Shown piece after piece: positions 46,929-55,609 of a stretch of 64,000 nt of DNA; the first letter of the stretch is position 1, and every line of letters starts with the position of its first letter. A model generated the notes under the pieces. The model made no database searches. It saw only the letters and a list, made by a program, of their open reading frames with translations, and was not told the DNA's origin. The stretch is from assembly GCA_947168885.1 (NCBI GenBank), contig CAMVNQ010000008.1:113207-177206 (forward strand). The letters are read 5' to 3'. The DNA comes from an uncultured Clostridia bacterium. GTDB lineage: Bacteria > Bacillota > Clostridia > Oscillospirales > Ruminococcaceae. The translations under genes and the position numbers were made by a program.

Positions 46929-46962
46929 ATTGGAGCTGGTGAACGGACTCGAACCCCCGACC
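46929..46962 (-). repeat. Left attachment-type repeat: 3' end of tRNA-Thr
   Basis: 34 bases identical to 58771-58804, covering CCA, the acceptor 3' strand, the T arm and two variable-loop bases. No 5' half of a tRNA adjoins it. An inverted repeat at 46900-46926 (AAACCGC/GCGGTTT) just left of it looks like a terminator. The 46963-47121 stretch holds only a minus-strand promoter-like TTGACA-17-TAAAAT (about 47091-47119). Confidence 0.85.
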
Positions 46963-47121
46963 GTGGGCTTGTTTTAAAGCGACGATTGCTTTATTGCTTA
47001 TAATTCCTTTTGTGGTGCGGGTTCGAGCCGTTTCTGCTCCGTCATATATTCCCTGCCATTTATTCCCGAAAGTGGCATATTTGGTTTTCAATACCTATTT
47101 TATCATATCGAGAGGGCAATG

Positions 47122-48759
47122 TCAAGCAACATTTTTCGCTTTCTCCGCTGCGCCGATCCTACCGACGAACCGGTAATATATCTCAATCTGCTGGTACTCC
47201 TTGCCGTCTGAGCCGACTTCCTTGTGGTGGACTACTATCCTGTCGAGCAGCGAGTTCAGCACCTCTGCGGTCAGATCATTGAGATATGTATATTTGCGAA
47301 TGACATTGATGAACCTGTCGGCGGCATCCGACTGCTCTTTGAGCCTGTCAATCTCAGCTTTCAATGTCGGTAGTTCCTTCCTGAGTGTTTCCTGTTCGGC
47401 ATCGTATGTCTGCTGCATTATCTCGAATCGGCTTTCGGGGATTTTCCCAAGTGCGCTGTCCTCGTAGAGCTTATTCAGCACCTTGTCGATCTCTGCGATA
47501 CGGGAAGTTTTCTGCTCATAATCTGCAGTCAGAGCAACAATTTTCTTGTCCGCATTTGAGCTGCATCTGCTGTCGAGGAGCCGCCTGAACCTGTCCGCGT
47601 CGTATTCGTAAGCCCGTATAACGCGCTGGATATCCGCGAACACGACAGAGTACAGATCATCGTAAGTGATATAGTGCGAGGCGCAGTATTCTTTGCCGTG
47701 GGTCTTGTACATCCAGCATGAATATGATCCGTGGTAGCTGCCGTCGGCTCGCTGTTTCTGTGAGTAGGTGAGTGCATGACCGCAATCCGCACACTTGACG
47801 AGCCCCGCGAACATCTGTACATCGCCTGTCTTGATCTCCCTGTGCTTGGACGAGAGCAGCCTGTGAACATTATCCCACATCTCTTGAGTCACTATCGGCT
47901 CATGACAATTCTCCGCCACGATCCAGTCCTCTCTTGGATTTTTGACCTTGTTTTTGCTTTTCATGGACTTGTTCCGCTGCTTGCCATAGACGAGTTTACC
48001 GAGATACACCTCGTTGTTGAGCATTACTCGAACGCTCTCGCAGTGCCAGTCGAACTCCTGCCGCCAGTATTCGGATTTGAAGTAATCGGGATTGTGGATA
48101 TTGAAGTACGCTATCGGTGTAAGCACCTTTTCTTCCCGCAGTATTTTGGCAATGCGGGTGAAGCCGTTGCCTTGTGACGCGAGCGTGAATATCCTGCGGA
48201 CGACCTCTGCGGCAGGCTCATCAACGATCAGATGATGCCTGTCGTTAGGATCAAGCTTGTAACCGAAAGGCGGTTTGGAACCGATGAACTGTCCGGCTTT
48301 CGCCTTTGCTTTCTTTGCGGATTTTGTTTTCTTGCTCGCCTCGCGGGCGTAGTACTCGTTAATGACATTGCGCATCGGGAACATCATATCGTAGTCCGTC
48401 TGTGACGAGTCGTAGCAGTCATCGACTGCAATAAACTTTACTCCTGCGTCTTTAAACTGCTCGACATACATTCCCACTTGAATGTAGCTGCGTCCGAAGC
48501 GGGACTGGTCTTTCACGATCACCGTGTCGATAAGTCCGCGCTGTATATCCTCATACATTCTGCCGAAGCCGGGACGGTCAAAGTTCGTTCCGCTGAACCC
48601 GTCGTCATCATAAATTTCGTAATTCTTTATCGCGTGATCCTTGCAGTACTGCACCAGAAGTATCTTCTGCGACTCAATGCTTATGCTCTCTCCGAGCCTG
48701 CCATCGTCAACAGAAAGTCGGCAGTACAATGCTGTTTTCTTTTGCTGTTTATCGTTCAT
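47122..48759 (-). CDS. Large serine site-specific recombinase (TndX/TnpX type)
   Basis: 545 residues from ATG 48759 (AAGGGAGTAAA upstream). N-terminal resolvase domain with catalytic Ser in LYCRLSVDD and ...KDQSRFGRSY; recombinase domain (about 170-290; PFGYKLDPNDRHHLIVDEPA); zinc ribbon (CADCGHALTYSQ ... CWMY) and a C-terminal coiled coil (about 400-500). Such enzymes excise and insert clostridial mobilizable elements. It is the leftmost gene of the island, the normal place for the enzyme next to its att site. These recombinases do not usually produce long tRNA-derived repeats, so the island end may have been made by another integrase. Confidence 0.95.
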   Translation of the reverse strand: MNDKQQKKTALYCRLSVDDGRLGESISIESQKILLVQYCKDHAIKNYEIYDDDGFSGTNFDRPGFGRMYEDIQRGLIDTVIVKDQSRFGRSYIQVGMYVEQFKDAGVKFIAVDDCYDSSQTDYDMMFPMRNVINEYYAREASKKTKSAKKAKAKAGQFIGSKPPFGYKLDPNDRHHLIVDEPAAEVVRRIFTLASQGNGFTRIAKILREEKVLTPIAYFNIHNPDYFKSEYWRQEFDWHCESVRVMLNNEVYLGKLVYGKQRNKSMKSKNKVKNPREDWIVAENCHEPIVTQEMWDNVHRLLSSKHREIKTGDVQMFAGLVKCADCGHALTYSQKQRADGSYHGSYSCWMYKTHGKEYCASHYITYDDLYSVVFADIQRVIRAYEYDADRFRRLLDSRCSSNADKKIVALTADYEQKTSRIAEIDKVLNKLYEDSALGKIPESRFEIMQQTYDAEQETLRKELPTLKAEIDRLKEQSDAADRFINVIRKYTYLNDLTAEVLNSLLDRIVVHHKEVGSDGKEYQQIEIYYRFVGRIGAAEKAKNVA

Positions 48760-48866
48760 TTTACTCCCTTCCCAGCCGGATCTCACGTAGACTTTACACC
48801 GCACAGTATATCACAACTGCCGGCGGAAGTCCAGCGAAATCCGGGATCTTGCCGAAACTTTTTCTC

Positions 48867-49202
48867 TCAATAAACCTCGATCTCCAAAGGAAATCCGTAG
48901 TCATCGGGCAGACCGTTCTCCCTGTTTTTCTGTATCTGTCTGGCTTCAAGGAACATCTTTCCGAGTTCAACAAGCTGCCAGTCAACGACCTCACCGACCT
49001 GTTCTCCCGACTCAACACTGCTCTGCATCAAGTCCGCGAGCCTGTCAGACGGCTCTCCCTCGTTGGTAAACACCGACCACACACGGTAGGTGATTCCGTC
49101 CAGTTTTATGTCATGGCACTCTGCTGAAACGCTCTCCGGTTCACTCAGAAACAGTGGCTCTTTAAGACCGATTTCCTTGTTCGTTCTGATATTTTTCTTC
49201 AT
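48867..49202 (-). CDS. Small mobile-element protein, TnpW-like
   Basis: 111 residues from ATG 49202, chosen because GGAAGG lies just upstream; a longer start at 49223 overlaps the previous stop. The core KLDGITYRVWSVFTNEGEPS and SDRLADLMQ resembles the short TnpW-type proteins found beside TndX/TnpX recombinases, with extra residues at both ends. Function unknown. Confidence 0.6.
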   Translation of the reverse strand: MKKNIRTNKEIGLKEPLFLSEPESVSAECHDIKLDGITYRVWSVFTNEGEPSDRLADLMQSSVESGEQVGEVVDWQLVELGKMFLEARQIQKNRENGLPDDYGFPLEIEVY

Positions 49203-49219
49203 AGTTTTCCTTCCTTTCA

Positions 49220-49696
49220 TCAATAATCATGCTGAAACCGTTCGGCCTGTTCGTAATTTATGATGCCGTTTATCCTGCGAACCTCATCCACGATCATTGC
49301 GTGCAGGTCATGAACCGTGTCGTCATCAACATCATTCATTGCCGCGACGATGTGAGACAGCTTACCCAATTCCACTGCGATCTTGAACAGATTTCGGTTG
49401 GTTCGCTGCTCCGAGACCTGCATCTGATCACGGATAATGCTGTTCATCACAGGTAGCAGATATTTCACGCTGCTCCTGGCACTGATGTAGCCAAGATAGA
49501 ATTTTGTGGCTTCCTCGATGAATTCCGAGCGGGAGCTGCAGCCGTTCTCGGCATACTTTTTTCCGACCTCCGCAAGCGTGTCCTCGGTTATGTAAAGCGC
49601 GAATTTTCGCCTTCCTGACCCCTCGGAATTTGGCTTTGTTAAGCCATTTTCTTTCAAATTTTCGGTCATTGACCCCTGATTTTTTGCGTTTTTCAT
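49220..49696 (-). CDS. Ribbon-helix-helix-like element protein (MobC/accessory type)
   Basis: 158 residues. A basic N-terminus is followed by a likely ribbon-helix-helix fold (RKFALYITEDTLAEVGKKYA ... SSRSEFIEEATKFYLGY) and a helical C-terminus (RTNRNLFKIAVELGKLSHIV). AAAGGGGACAAAAT precedes the ATG. Placement beside the recombinase and Rep genes suggests a mobilization accessory or copy-control protein; no relaxase is present to decide. Confidence 0.6.
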   Translation of the reverse strand: MKNAKNQGSMTENLKENGLTKPNSEGSGRRKFALYITEDTLAEVGKKYAENGCSSRSEFIEEATKFYLGYISARSSVKYLLPVMNSIIRDQMQVSEQRTNRNLFKIAVELGKLSHIVAAMNDVDDDTVHDLHAMIVDEVRRINGIINYEQAERFQHDY

Positions 49697-49699
49697 ATT

Positions 49700-50020
49700 T
49701 TGTCCCCTTTTTCATTTTTATACAAACCGCTCAACGGTGGGCTTTGCCCGCCGAAGTGAACGGGCGAGACGCCAAAAAGGCGACCGCCCTTTATCCTGCA
49801 TTTTTTTCATACCCCCGAATTTGCCTGTTTTTTGAACGTCCTGTGCATAATGCCGAAGTCCTGCAATGCTCCAACTCAGTCCTGTTTTGGGATTGAGTGC
49901 CCTGCCCAGAGCGTCATCGGCTCACACGGGCGCAGAAACGGCTCAAATTTGCTCGAATACCCTCTCGGTGGTATCGTTACTCTACCTGCTCTGCAAAACG
50001 TCGGAAACCGCTCGAATTTG
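49700..50020. other. Gene-free stretch between Rep and RHH genes
   Basis: About 320 bases with no supported gene. It holds G+C-rich inverted repeats (for example GCCCG/CGGGC at about 49747-49768) next to the iterons, so it may contain the origin or a former oriT. No nic motif was recognised. Confidence 0.4.
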
Positions 50021-50090
50021 CCGTCACCCGAACTCGGTTTACCGTCACCCTGCAAGGGAGTTGCCGTCACCCGAGATTTTACCGTCACCC
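50021..50090. repeat. Iterons: four CCGTCACCC repeats
   Basis: CCGTCACCC at 50021-50029, 50042-50050, 50064-50072 and 50082-50090, spaced 21, 22 and 18 bases; a variant CTGTCACCC lies at 50179-50187. On the minus strand the unit is GGGTGACGG with AT-rich flanks. The repeats run through the last codons of the Rep gene into the following gap. Spacing of about two helical turns is typical of Rep-binding iterons. Confidence 0.7.
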
Positions 50091-51151
50091 GCCCCGATCA
50101 GCACAGTGAAAGGGCTTGCGGAATTTTGGGTGCCGGTAGGATCAAGTATTTCGACGAGGAGCAAGGCTCCATTTTTACTGTCACCCGATTTATCATAATC
50201 GAGTTCGATGATACGATAACCGTGGCTGCGACGTGAGCGAAACATAACTCCCAGCGTTTTTAATTCTTCCGTGTGTTGTATGAGGTCACGGGTCACTCGG
50301 TTCGGGAAGTGCTGACCGCCGAACTTTCTAAAAAGTAATTTGCAGAGGTCGGACGCTGAACCTCTGAACGATATCTGCTCAAGCATCAAGTCATGAACTG
50401 CGAAAGAAAAAGTATCGGGTTTATGGGATTCGACCTCGTCTGTGACAGACCAGCGATGACCGTCGAACCGAACAGCAATCTCTGTGCTCTCGATATCACG
50501 ACCGGTGCAGTGAAGTGTTCCGGTATTCTCACTTCGCTTCTCACGAGTGAGAACAAAACTCCCGTCAGCGCAGCCGTTCAGTCCTGTCGTGCCGGAGATC
50601 ATGTTGAACGGATCACTGTCACGCTCCTTGCGAGTATGATGAATGAGAAGTATTGCAACTCCGAGCTTGTCCGCGACAGATTTCAGCACACCGAGCTCAC
50701 TGTAGTCACTGCCGTATTTCACATCGACAGTCCGGCGAACTTTTTGCAAGGTATCAATGACTATAATCCGCAGGTCTGGCAGTCTGCGTTTCGCATCTTC
50801 GAGCTGCTGCTCCAGTCCGCCGCCTATCGTCTTGGCGAGAGTAGAGAACTGCAAGCCCTCAGCGGGTTCTTCCGTGAACTCATACAAGCGATTCTGCAAT
50901 CGGAGCAGACTATCTTCGAGCGCGAGGTAGAGCACCTGTCCGCGATGTGTTTCGTGCTTGAGGAACGGTTCGCCCTCTGCCACCGACAAGCACAGATCGA
51001 GCGCCAGCCATGACTTGCCGATCTTCGGAGCACCAGCAAGAATGTACAGTCCTGGGTAGAGCAGATTCTCGACTATGTACGGGTTCGATTTCAGCTGCGT
51101 GTCCATGATGTAGGCGCAGCTGTACATTTTCAATTCGTTGTTTTGTGGAAT
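50045..51151 (-). CDS. RepA-like AAA ATPase / replicative helicase
   Basis: About 368 residues. RecA-like AAA_25 domain with Walker A AGAPKIGKSW, Walker B RIIVIDTLQKV and sensor VAILLIHHTRKE; C-terminal region is winged-helix-like (SDLCKLLFRKFGGQHFPNRV) and ends in a Gly-Asp-Gly tail encoded by the iterons. The start is uncertain: GGAGG lies inside the open frame, with an ATT at 51151 at ideal spacing; a GTG at 51193 and an ATG at 51127 are alternatives. Probably initiates replication of the excised element. A terminator-like hairpin sits just upstream (51182-51211). Confidence 0.85.
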   Translation of the reverse strand: MPQNNELKMYSCAYIMDTQLKSNPYIVENLLYPGLYILAGAPKIGKSWLALDLCLSVAEGEPFLKHETHRGQVLYLALEDSLLRLQNRLYEFTEEPAEGLQFSTLAKTIGGGLEQQLEDAKRRLPDLRIIVIDTLQKVRRTVDVKYGSDYSELGVLKSVADKLGVAILLIHHTRKERDSDPFNMISGTTGLNGCADGSFVLTREKRSENTGTLHCTGRDIESTEIAVRFDGHRWSVTDEVESHKPDTFSFAVHDLMLEQISFRGSASDLCKLLFRKFGGQHFPNRVTRDLIQHTEELKTLGVMFRSRRSHGYRIIELDYDKSGDSKNGALLLVEILDPTGTQNSASPFTVLIGAGDGKISGDGNSLAG

Positions 51152-51181
51152 AAAAATTCCTCCTTCCTGTATTTTTGAGAA

Positions 51182-51211
51182 CAAAAAGAACACCCGCGAC
51201 CGCAGGTGCTC
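51182..51211 (-). terminator. Attenuator-like hairpin before the Rep gene
   Basis: On the minus strand GAGCACC and GGTGTTC (51205-51211 and 51188-51194, one G-U) enclose ten bases and are followed by TTTTTGT, then AGGAAGGAGG. A terminator between promoter and ribosome site would limit Rep synthesis. Confidence 0.55.
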
Positions 51212-51343
51212 TGTCCCTCTAATATACTACCGACACTTCTCGGATAGTTTTATTCCAATTTCTGAAAAATTTTTAAGTTTGTTTATTTTGTATATTTTCT
51301 CAATCTCGTTTTATGCGATTTTACAAATGCAAACGTTTGCGGC

Positions 51344-52150
51344 TCATTTGTACATCTCTGACAGCTTCTTACTCAGCTTGACCTTAAACTTTGAAATGTA
51401 GCTCTGTGATACGCCGAGTTCGTCAGCGATAGCCTGCTGGGGTCTGCCGTCGTAGAGCCCGCGGAAGATGACAGCTTCTCGTTCGCTCAGTCCTTTGCAT
51501 ATCTGCTCCACTGCAAGGTCTGACTCTATCTTGTCAAACAATTTCTCCATGTCATCATCAGCGATCGTATCAAGAAAAGATATCTCCGATTCCGGATCCT
51601 CAAGTTCCGAGTAGTTTATCATTTTCGTATCACTGCGGGAGTGACCGAACCGCTTTATATGATCTTTCTTTGCGCGGCTTGACTTTTTGGAAAAATCCTC
51701 ATCGGCAGAGTTGCGGCGGGCGATCTTTGCTACTTCACCTACCTGCATTGTCTGCATGGCGAGATTGAGAACATTATGAAGTTCCTCATCGCCGGTGCTG
51801 CCTTTCATAAGGCGCGGCAGAATGAAGATGTCGAACAGCATACGATACCGCTTTTTATCAAAGTACAACTTAATGACATTGTCCGCAACAATGGCTGTGA
51901 AGCGCGTTCGCAATACCTCGGTGGGGAAGTCCTTTGAGTAAGCGTCCGGAGCATACGTTCCTGCCAGCACTTTGGCGATACGATCCCAATGCTCTTTTAT
52001 GTATGTTTCGACAGTCTTATACAGTTTTGCTTCCTTCTCGTTGTACTCGGACGGGTCACGAACGGGCATCTTCGTGAAGTCGTCCGCCCATAACAACTCA
52101 CGCAGTTTTTCGGGAGTGATCTCTCCGTTGTATGGTTCTTTCTTCGGCAT
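51344..52150 (-). CDS. Sigma factor-like protein of mobile element
   Basis: 268 residues from ATG 52150 (GGGAGGTCGCC upstream). The C-terminal ~65 residues are a sigma-70 region 4 helix-turn-helix (LSEREAVIFRGLYDGRPQQA and IADELGVSQSYISKFKVKL). The N-terminal 180 residues are helical without clear region 2. The family occurs next to Rep genes in clostridial elements; it may direct transcription of element genes. Confidence 0.8.
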   Translation of the reverse strand: MPKKEPYNGEITPEKLRELLWADDFTKMPVRDPSEYNEKEAKLYKTVETYIKEHWDRIAKVLAGTYAPDAYSKDFPTEVLRTRFTAIVADNVIKLYFDKKRYRMLFDIFILPRLMKGSTGDEELHNVLNLAMQTMQVGEVAKIARRNSADEDFSKKSSRAKKDHIKRFGHSRSDTKMINYSELEDPESEISFLDTIADDDMEKLFDKIESDLAVEQICKGLSEREAVIFRGLYDGRPQQAIADELGVSQSYISKFKVKLSKKLSEMYK

Positions 52151-52210
52151 GGCGACCTCCCGCAAACATTTTTATCATTATACCATATCCTGGCGGGATT
52201 TTCAATAGCA

Positions 52211-52242
52211 AAAATGCATCTGTTCCTGATTTGGAACAGATG
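52211..52242 (-). terminator. Terminator upstream of sigma-like gene
   Basis: Perfect 10-bp stem CATCTGTTCC / GGAACAGATG (52217-52226 with 52233-52242); on the minus strand it is followed by CATTTTTG. The rest of the 52243-52372 gap shows nothing. Confidence 0.7.
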
Positions 52243-52372
52243 ACTCTGTAGTGATTTATTGTTGAGTCATACCCGGCGTCGTGTTTCACGACCTTTGAGA
52301 CGAATCGGATTACCCCCATAGAGTATCACGTTTTGTTATAGGCTTCTCTGCGAGAATGATTCGTTCACCCAG

Positions 52373-52639
52373 CTATTCTTTTCCGCTGAACACATCGGCC
52401 ATGAACAGCGCCCCGAGCCTGAATCCTTTGCTGAATGCAGTTTCGTTCTCCATTCCGGCAAGTCTGCCGTTCTTGTCACGGTATTGGTCGAGCAGTTTCC
52501 TGATCTCCGGATAATGATCGAGCATCTCGAATTAGATGCTGTCTATATCCGAGACTATCTTCTGAAACCCGTTGTCGGTTACGGTTGATTCACATGGCAT
52601 GATGTTACCATAGTAGAATTGTTCGATTATGCCTTTCAT
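52373..52639 (-). pseudogene. DUF6809-like small protein with internal stop
   Basis: 89 codons from ATG 52639 (AGGAGAGACAAG upstream) to TAG at 52373, interrupted by TAA at 52532-52534. The two halves, starting MKGIIEQFYYGNIMPCES and ending FSKGFRLGALFMADVFSGKE, keep the pattern of DUF6809 proteins of mobile elements (YYGNI..., FxxGFxLGAxxMxEVFxGKE). A single-base change would explain the break; the frame is otherwise intact, so the damage is recent. Confidence 0.7.
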
Positions 52640-52661
52640 CTTGTCTCTCCTATCTGCGAAC

Positions 52662-52688
52662 AAAAAAATGACGGGAGCGTGTCCCGTC
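52662..52688 (-). terminator. Terminator after Thr-rich lipoprotein gene
   Basis: Stem GACGGGA / TCCCGTC (52670-52676 with 52682-52688), five-base loop, seven T on the minus strand. The gene's stop lies in the stem. Confidence 0.85.
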
Positions 52689-53199
52689 AACCGAAGTATC
52701 CGATCTTATTTCCGTTGCAGTACATCTCATAGTTGACCGAGCCTTCTCCACCACCGCCCTCGTTGAATATCCAGCCGAAGCCATTGACGTAGATGTAGTC
52801 TCCGCTTGTCTGTCCGTGGTATGACTCAGCCGGAGCAGGAGCCGTAGTGGTCACAGGTGTCGTTGTCGTGGTCGGCTGAACAGTCGTATCGGCTGCTGTG
52901 GTCTGTTCCGTCGTTGCTGTAGTAGTTTCCGTGGTCGCACAGGTCACGGTTGTCGTGATCTGAGGCTCCGTGGTGGTTTCTACTGTCGTGGTCACGGGTG
53001 CTGTCGTTGTCGGCAAGGAAGTGGTCGTACTACTCTTGGTTGGCTGTGATGTCGCTGCTGTCGTGGTCGTAGTTACTATAAAACGGTGCGCAGTCCTTTC
53101 TTCTTTCGTAGCTCCGTTGCACGCTCCCACCGCACAAAGCACCGTGATGCAAGCCATTGCCGCTCCTATCGCCAGACCTGTTCTTCTTTTCTTCGTCAT
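52687..53199 (-). CDS. Thr-rich lipoprotein, DUF6550-like
   Basis: 170 residues from ATG 53199 (GGAGGGCTTTATT upstream). Signal peptide with a probable lipobox VGAC near residue 27, a 90-residue threonine-rich stalk, and a short conserved end (YIYVNGFGWIFNEGGGGEGS) that resembles DUF6550 proteins carried by clostridial integrative elements. A surface-exposed protein of unknown function. The Thr repeats are coding and vary in codon use. Confidence 0.75.
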   Translation of the reverse strand: MTKKRRTGLAIGAAMACITVLCAVGACNGATKEERTAHRFIVTTTTTAATSQPTKSSTTTSLPTTTAPVTTTVETTTEPQITTTVTCATTETTTATTEQTTAADTTVQPTTTTTPVTTTAPAPAESYHGQTSGDYIYVNGFGWIFNEGGGGEGSVNYEMYCNGNKIGYFG

Positions 53200-53436
53200 A
53201 ATAAAGCCCTCCATTCTTGTGGTGTTGCGGTTCTTCGTACCACCCACAATACCACAGAGCGGAGGGATATGTCTATCAAGAAATCGCGAATTCTACCTGT
53301 TGCACTAAAACAGTGCGACAGAGTTGGCTATATGCAATAAAAGCGCAAATAGCAGGCTTTATCCGCCATTTCCCCAATTGTATCAATACCAATAAATAAA
53401 GCCGTACATGCGCTCGACAATTCTACCTTTTGACTC

Positions 53437-53465
53437 TTGAAATCTTGCTTCAGATGTGCTATAAT
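53437..53465 (+). promoter_or_regulatory. Promoter of Dam-type methyltransferase gene
   Basis: TTGAAA (53437-53442), 17-base spacer, TATAAT (53460-53465), with GGAGGTGTCTT before the ATG at 53493. The rest of 53200-53436 holds no gene. Confidence 0.7.
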
Positions 53466-53492
53466 AGTTCCAATCTCTTTTGGAGGTGTCTT

Positions 53493-54617
53493 ATGACTCC
53501 CTTGATAAAATGGCCCGGGGGTAAATCGGGCGAGATCGACAAAATCAATCATCTGTTTCCGGATTATAAAAGATATATTGAGCCGTTCTTTGGAGGCGGT
53601 GCGGTTTTCTTTTACCTTAACCCGAAGAAAGCCGGAATAAACGATTTGTCATCATCTTTGATGGATTATTATCGACTTATCAAAAATCAAGACAAACAGC
53701 TTTACGATCTTTTGATATGCTATAATAACAGCTTTTCTAATCTCATCAATGTATGCGGCTCCAACTATGATAGCATTTACGATATTTTTATTAAGCTGAA
53801 GATGGGCGACATTGATAAAAAAGCTGCCGAGAAACTTGTTGCAGGTCTTGTGGAAAACCTTTCTACTGATATAAATTCGGGATTTACTGACAAGCTCTTG
53901 CTGGACGAACAGAAGTTCCGTTCGCAGATAATAAAAATGGTCGTTGACAAACTGGGACGAACAATTAAAAATGATGCGAAAAAGCCATTCTCCGATGAAG
54001 ATATGAAAGATAATCTGATTACAGGCTTTTCTAGCGGCTATTATATGTATTTCAGAGATGTATATAACGATATAAACCTTGGTCGCATAAAAACACCCTC
54101 TGATCAATATAAAGCTGCAAATTTCTATTTTATCAGAGAATACTGCTATGGTTCAATGTTCCGGTACAATGCAAAAGGTGAGTTTAATATACCTTACGGC
54201 GGTATATCTTATAACACTAAAAATCTGAAATCTAAAATCGACAATATGTTTAATCAAGATATTGCCACGATCTTTAAAACAACAGATATTTACTCTACCG
54301 ATTTTGAAGAATTTATTGCAAGTCAGAACCTTTCTGAGGACGATTTTATGTTCCTTGATCCTCCGTATGATACGGATTTTTCGGATTACGAGGGTAAGGA
54401 CTTTAGTCACAACGATCAAGAAAGGCTCTCGGCGGTATTGAAGAAAACCTTGGCTAAATTCATACTGGTGATTAAGTATACGGATTTCATTTACGATCTG
54501 TACAAAAATTGGGCAAACATATTATCGTTTGATAATCACTATACATATAATGTCAGAAGCCGGAATGACAGAAAAACAGAACACCTTATAATAACAAATC
54601 TCCCTGTTGCTGAATAA
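53493..54617 (+). CDS. Dam/DpnM-type DNA adenine methyltransferase
   Basis: 374 residues from ATG 53493. Alpha-class N6-adenine motif order: KWPGGKSGEIDKI at the N-terminus with EPFFGGGAVFF, and the catalytic DPPY at 289-292 (FLDPPYDTDF). About 100 residues longer than DpnM, with extra helical segments in the middle. It has its own promoter and faces the rest of the R-M genes, so methylation can start before restriction. Target sequence cannot be read; GATC-like is only a family default. Confidence 0.9.
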   Translation: MTPLIKWPGGKSGEIDKINHLFPDYKRYIEPFFGGGAVFFYLNPKKAGINDLSSSLMDYYRLIKNQDKQLYDLLICYNNSFSNLINVCGSNYDSIYDIFIKLKMGDIDKKAAEKLVAGLVENLSTDINSGFTDKLLLDEQKFRSQIIKMVVDKLGRTIKNDAKKPFSDEDMKDNLITGFSSGYYMYFRDVYNDINLGRIKTPSDQYKAANFYFIREYCYGSMFRYNAKGEFNIPYGGISYNTKNLKSKIDNMFNQDIATIFKTTDIYSTDFEEFIASQNLSEDDFMFLDPPYDTDFSDYEGKDFSHNDQERLSAVLKKTLAKFILVIKYTDFIYDLYKNWANILSFDNHYTYNVRSRNDRKTEHLIITNLPVAE

Positions 54618-54629
54618 CAGGGAGATTTG
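54595..54629. terminator. Hairpin between convergent methyltransferase and winged-helix genes
   Basis: Perfect 14-bp stem CAAATCTCCCTGTT / AACAGGGAGATTTG; the methyltransferase stop codon lies at the loop. No long T run on either side. Confidence 0.6.
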
Positions 54630-54632
54630 CTA

Positions 54633-54887
54633 TTACTTTAGATACCATCGACGATTTCTATCGCCTTCTGTGCGTACAAGATGTGCAATAGAATCATGAC
54701 TTTTAATATTTCTTACCTTTTGAGAAAACTTATCATCATTTCTATTGTCAAGTTGCTCTAAATCATCACCAGATGGTTTCATTATTTGTCTTGCTTCAGC
54801 TATTAGTTCCGTGGTTGTAATGCCAGGTTTAGATTTAATGCAATCTAATACAACTGCGGCAATTTGGCTTTCTGTGTAACTGCTCAT
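54633..54887 (-). CDS. Small winged-helix protein of R-M locus
   Basis: 84 residues from ATG 54887 (GGAGGTGATTTT upstream). The pattern TESQIAAVVLDCIKSKPGIT, TTELIAEARQIM and DRNRRWYL fits a winged helix as found on restriction enzymes such as the C-terminal domain of DpnI. It could be a controller, or an orphan DNA-recognition domain helping the nuclease. Last gene of the minus-strand R-M set. Confidence 0.65.
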   Translation of the reverse strand: MSSYTESQIAAVVLDCIKSKPGITTTELIAEARQIMKPSGDDLEQLDNRNDDKFSQKVRNIKSHDSIAHLVRTEGDRNRRWYLK

Positions 54888-54918
54888 AAAATCACCTCCT
54901 TTCTTAAATACATTGTAT

Positions 54919-55608
54919 TCAAAAATCGATTCTCTTTTCTGCTGCATTATAGTAGATTTCATCAATCTCACATCCTGCAAATCTCCTTCCAAGCTCGATT
55001 GCCGCAACTCCAGTTGACCCAACTCCCATGAATGGATCAAATACTATATCGTTGGGATTACTGGCAATTGATATTAAATGTTTTAATAGCTTGACTGGCT
55101 TTTGAGCAGGATGCTTCGGATCTTTCAATCTTTCTGGGGAAGAACAGATAGGGCTTTCAAAAAAATTATGCATTTCTTTCTGATTGGAAAAATTCCATTT
55201 ATGACCCTTGTTCCACATGCATATAATCATCTCACAGCTGTTAAGAAATCCATTCTTGAATATCTTTGGTGCCGGGTTCGTTTTATGCCATATAAAAAAC
55301 TGAAAGGTATCAAATTCGGGATCAAAAACCTCATGCCACTTTCCTATCATATTATAGCTTGTAAAAACAAATATGTTGCCATTTGGTTTTAGTATTCTTT
55401 TAAAGTCGTATAATAATTTACTTGGATCGAGAGGAACATCATCCCACTTGGCGATGTCGTTGTTCAATGCCTCGCGACCTGGTAAGGGAATATTCCCGGT
55501 TGAGTACTGTGAAATATTATATGGCGGGTCGGTAAGTATCAGATCTATGCAATCATCAGGCATTGTCTGCATAAACTCCATGCAGTCTCCGCAAATCAAC
55601 CTTGCCAT
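54919..55608 (-). CDS. Beta-class DNA methyltransferase (DpnA/ParB-type)
   Basis: 229 residues from ATG 55608, which follows AGGTGAGTAAT. Motif order is DPPYN (LILTDPPYNISQY, near residue 27) then KPVKLLKHLI and DPFMGVGSTGVAA, so beta class, N6-adenine or N4-cytosine. It starts two bases after the nuclease stop. Two methyltransferases of different class with one nuclease recalls the DpnII layout. Confidence 0.92.
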   Translation of the reverse strand: MARLICGDCMEFMQTMPDDCIDLILTDPPYNISQYSTGNIPLPGREALNNDIAKWDDVPLDPSKLLYDFKRILKPNGNIFVFTSYNMIGKWHEVFDPEFDTFQFFIWHKTNPAPKIFKNGFLNSCEMIICMWNKGHKWNFSNQKEMHNFFESPICSSPERLKDPKHPAQKPVKLLKHLISIASNPNDIVFDPFMGVGSTGVAAIELGRRFAGCEIDEIYYNAAEKRIDF

Positions 55609-55609
55609 A

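Noticed and set aside
47018..47044. T-arm-like GGGTTCGAGCC as a second tRNA
   Set aside because: The T stem does not pair and there is no acceptor, D or anticodon arm.
52780..53100. Repetitive CGTGGT/ACC tract as a repeat array
   Set aside because: It encodes the Thr-rich stalk of a lipoprotein in one continuous frame; the unit is not regular.
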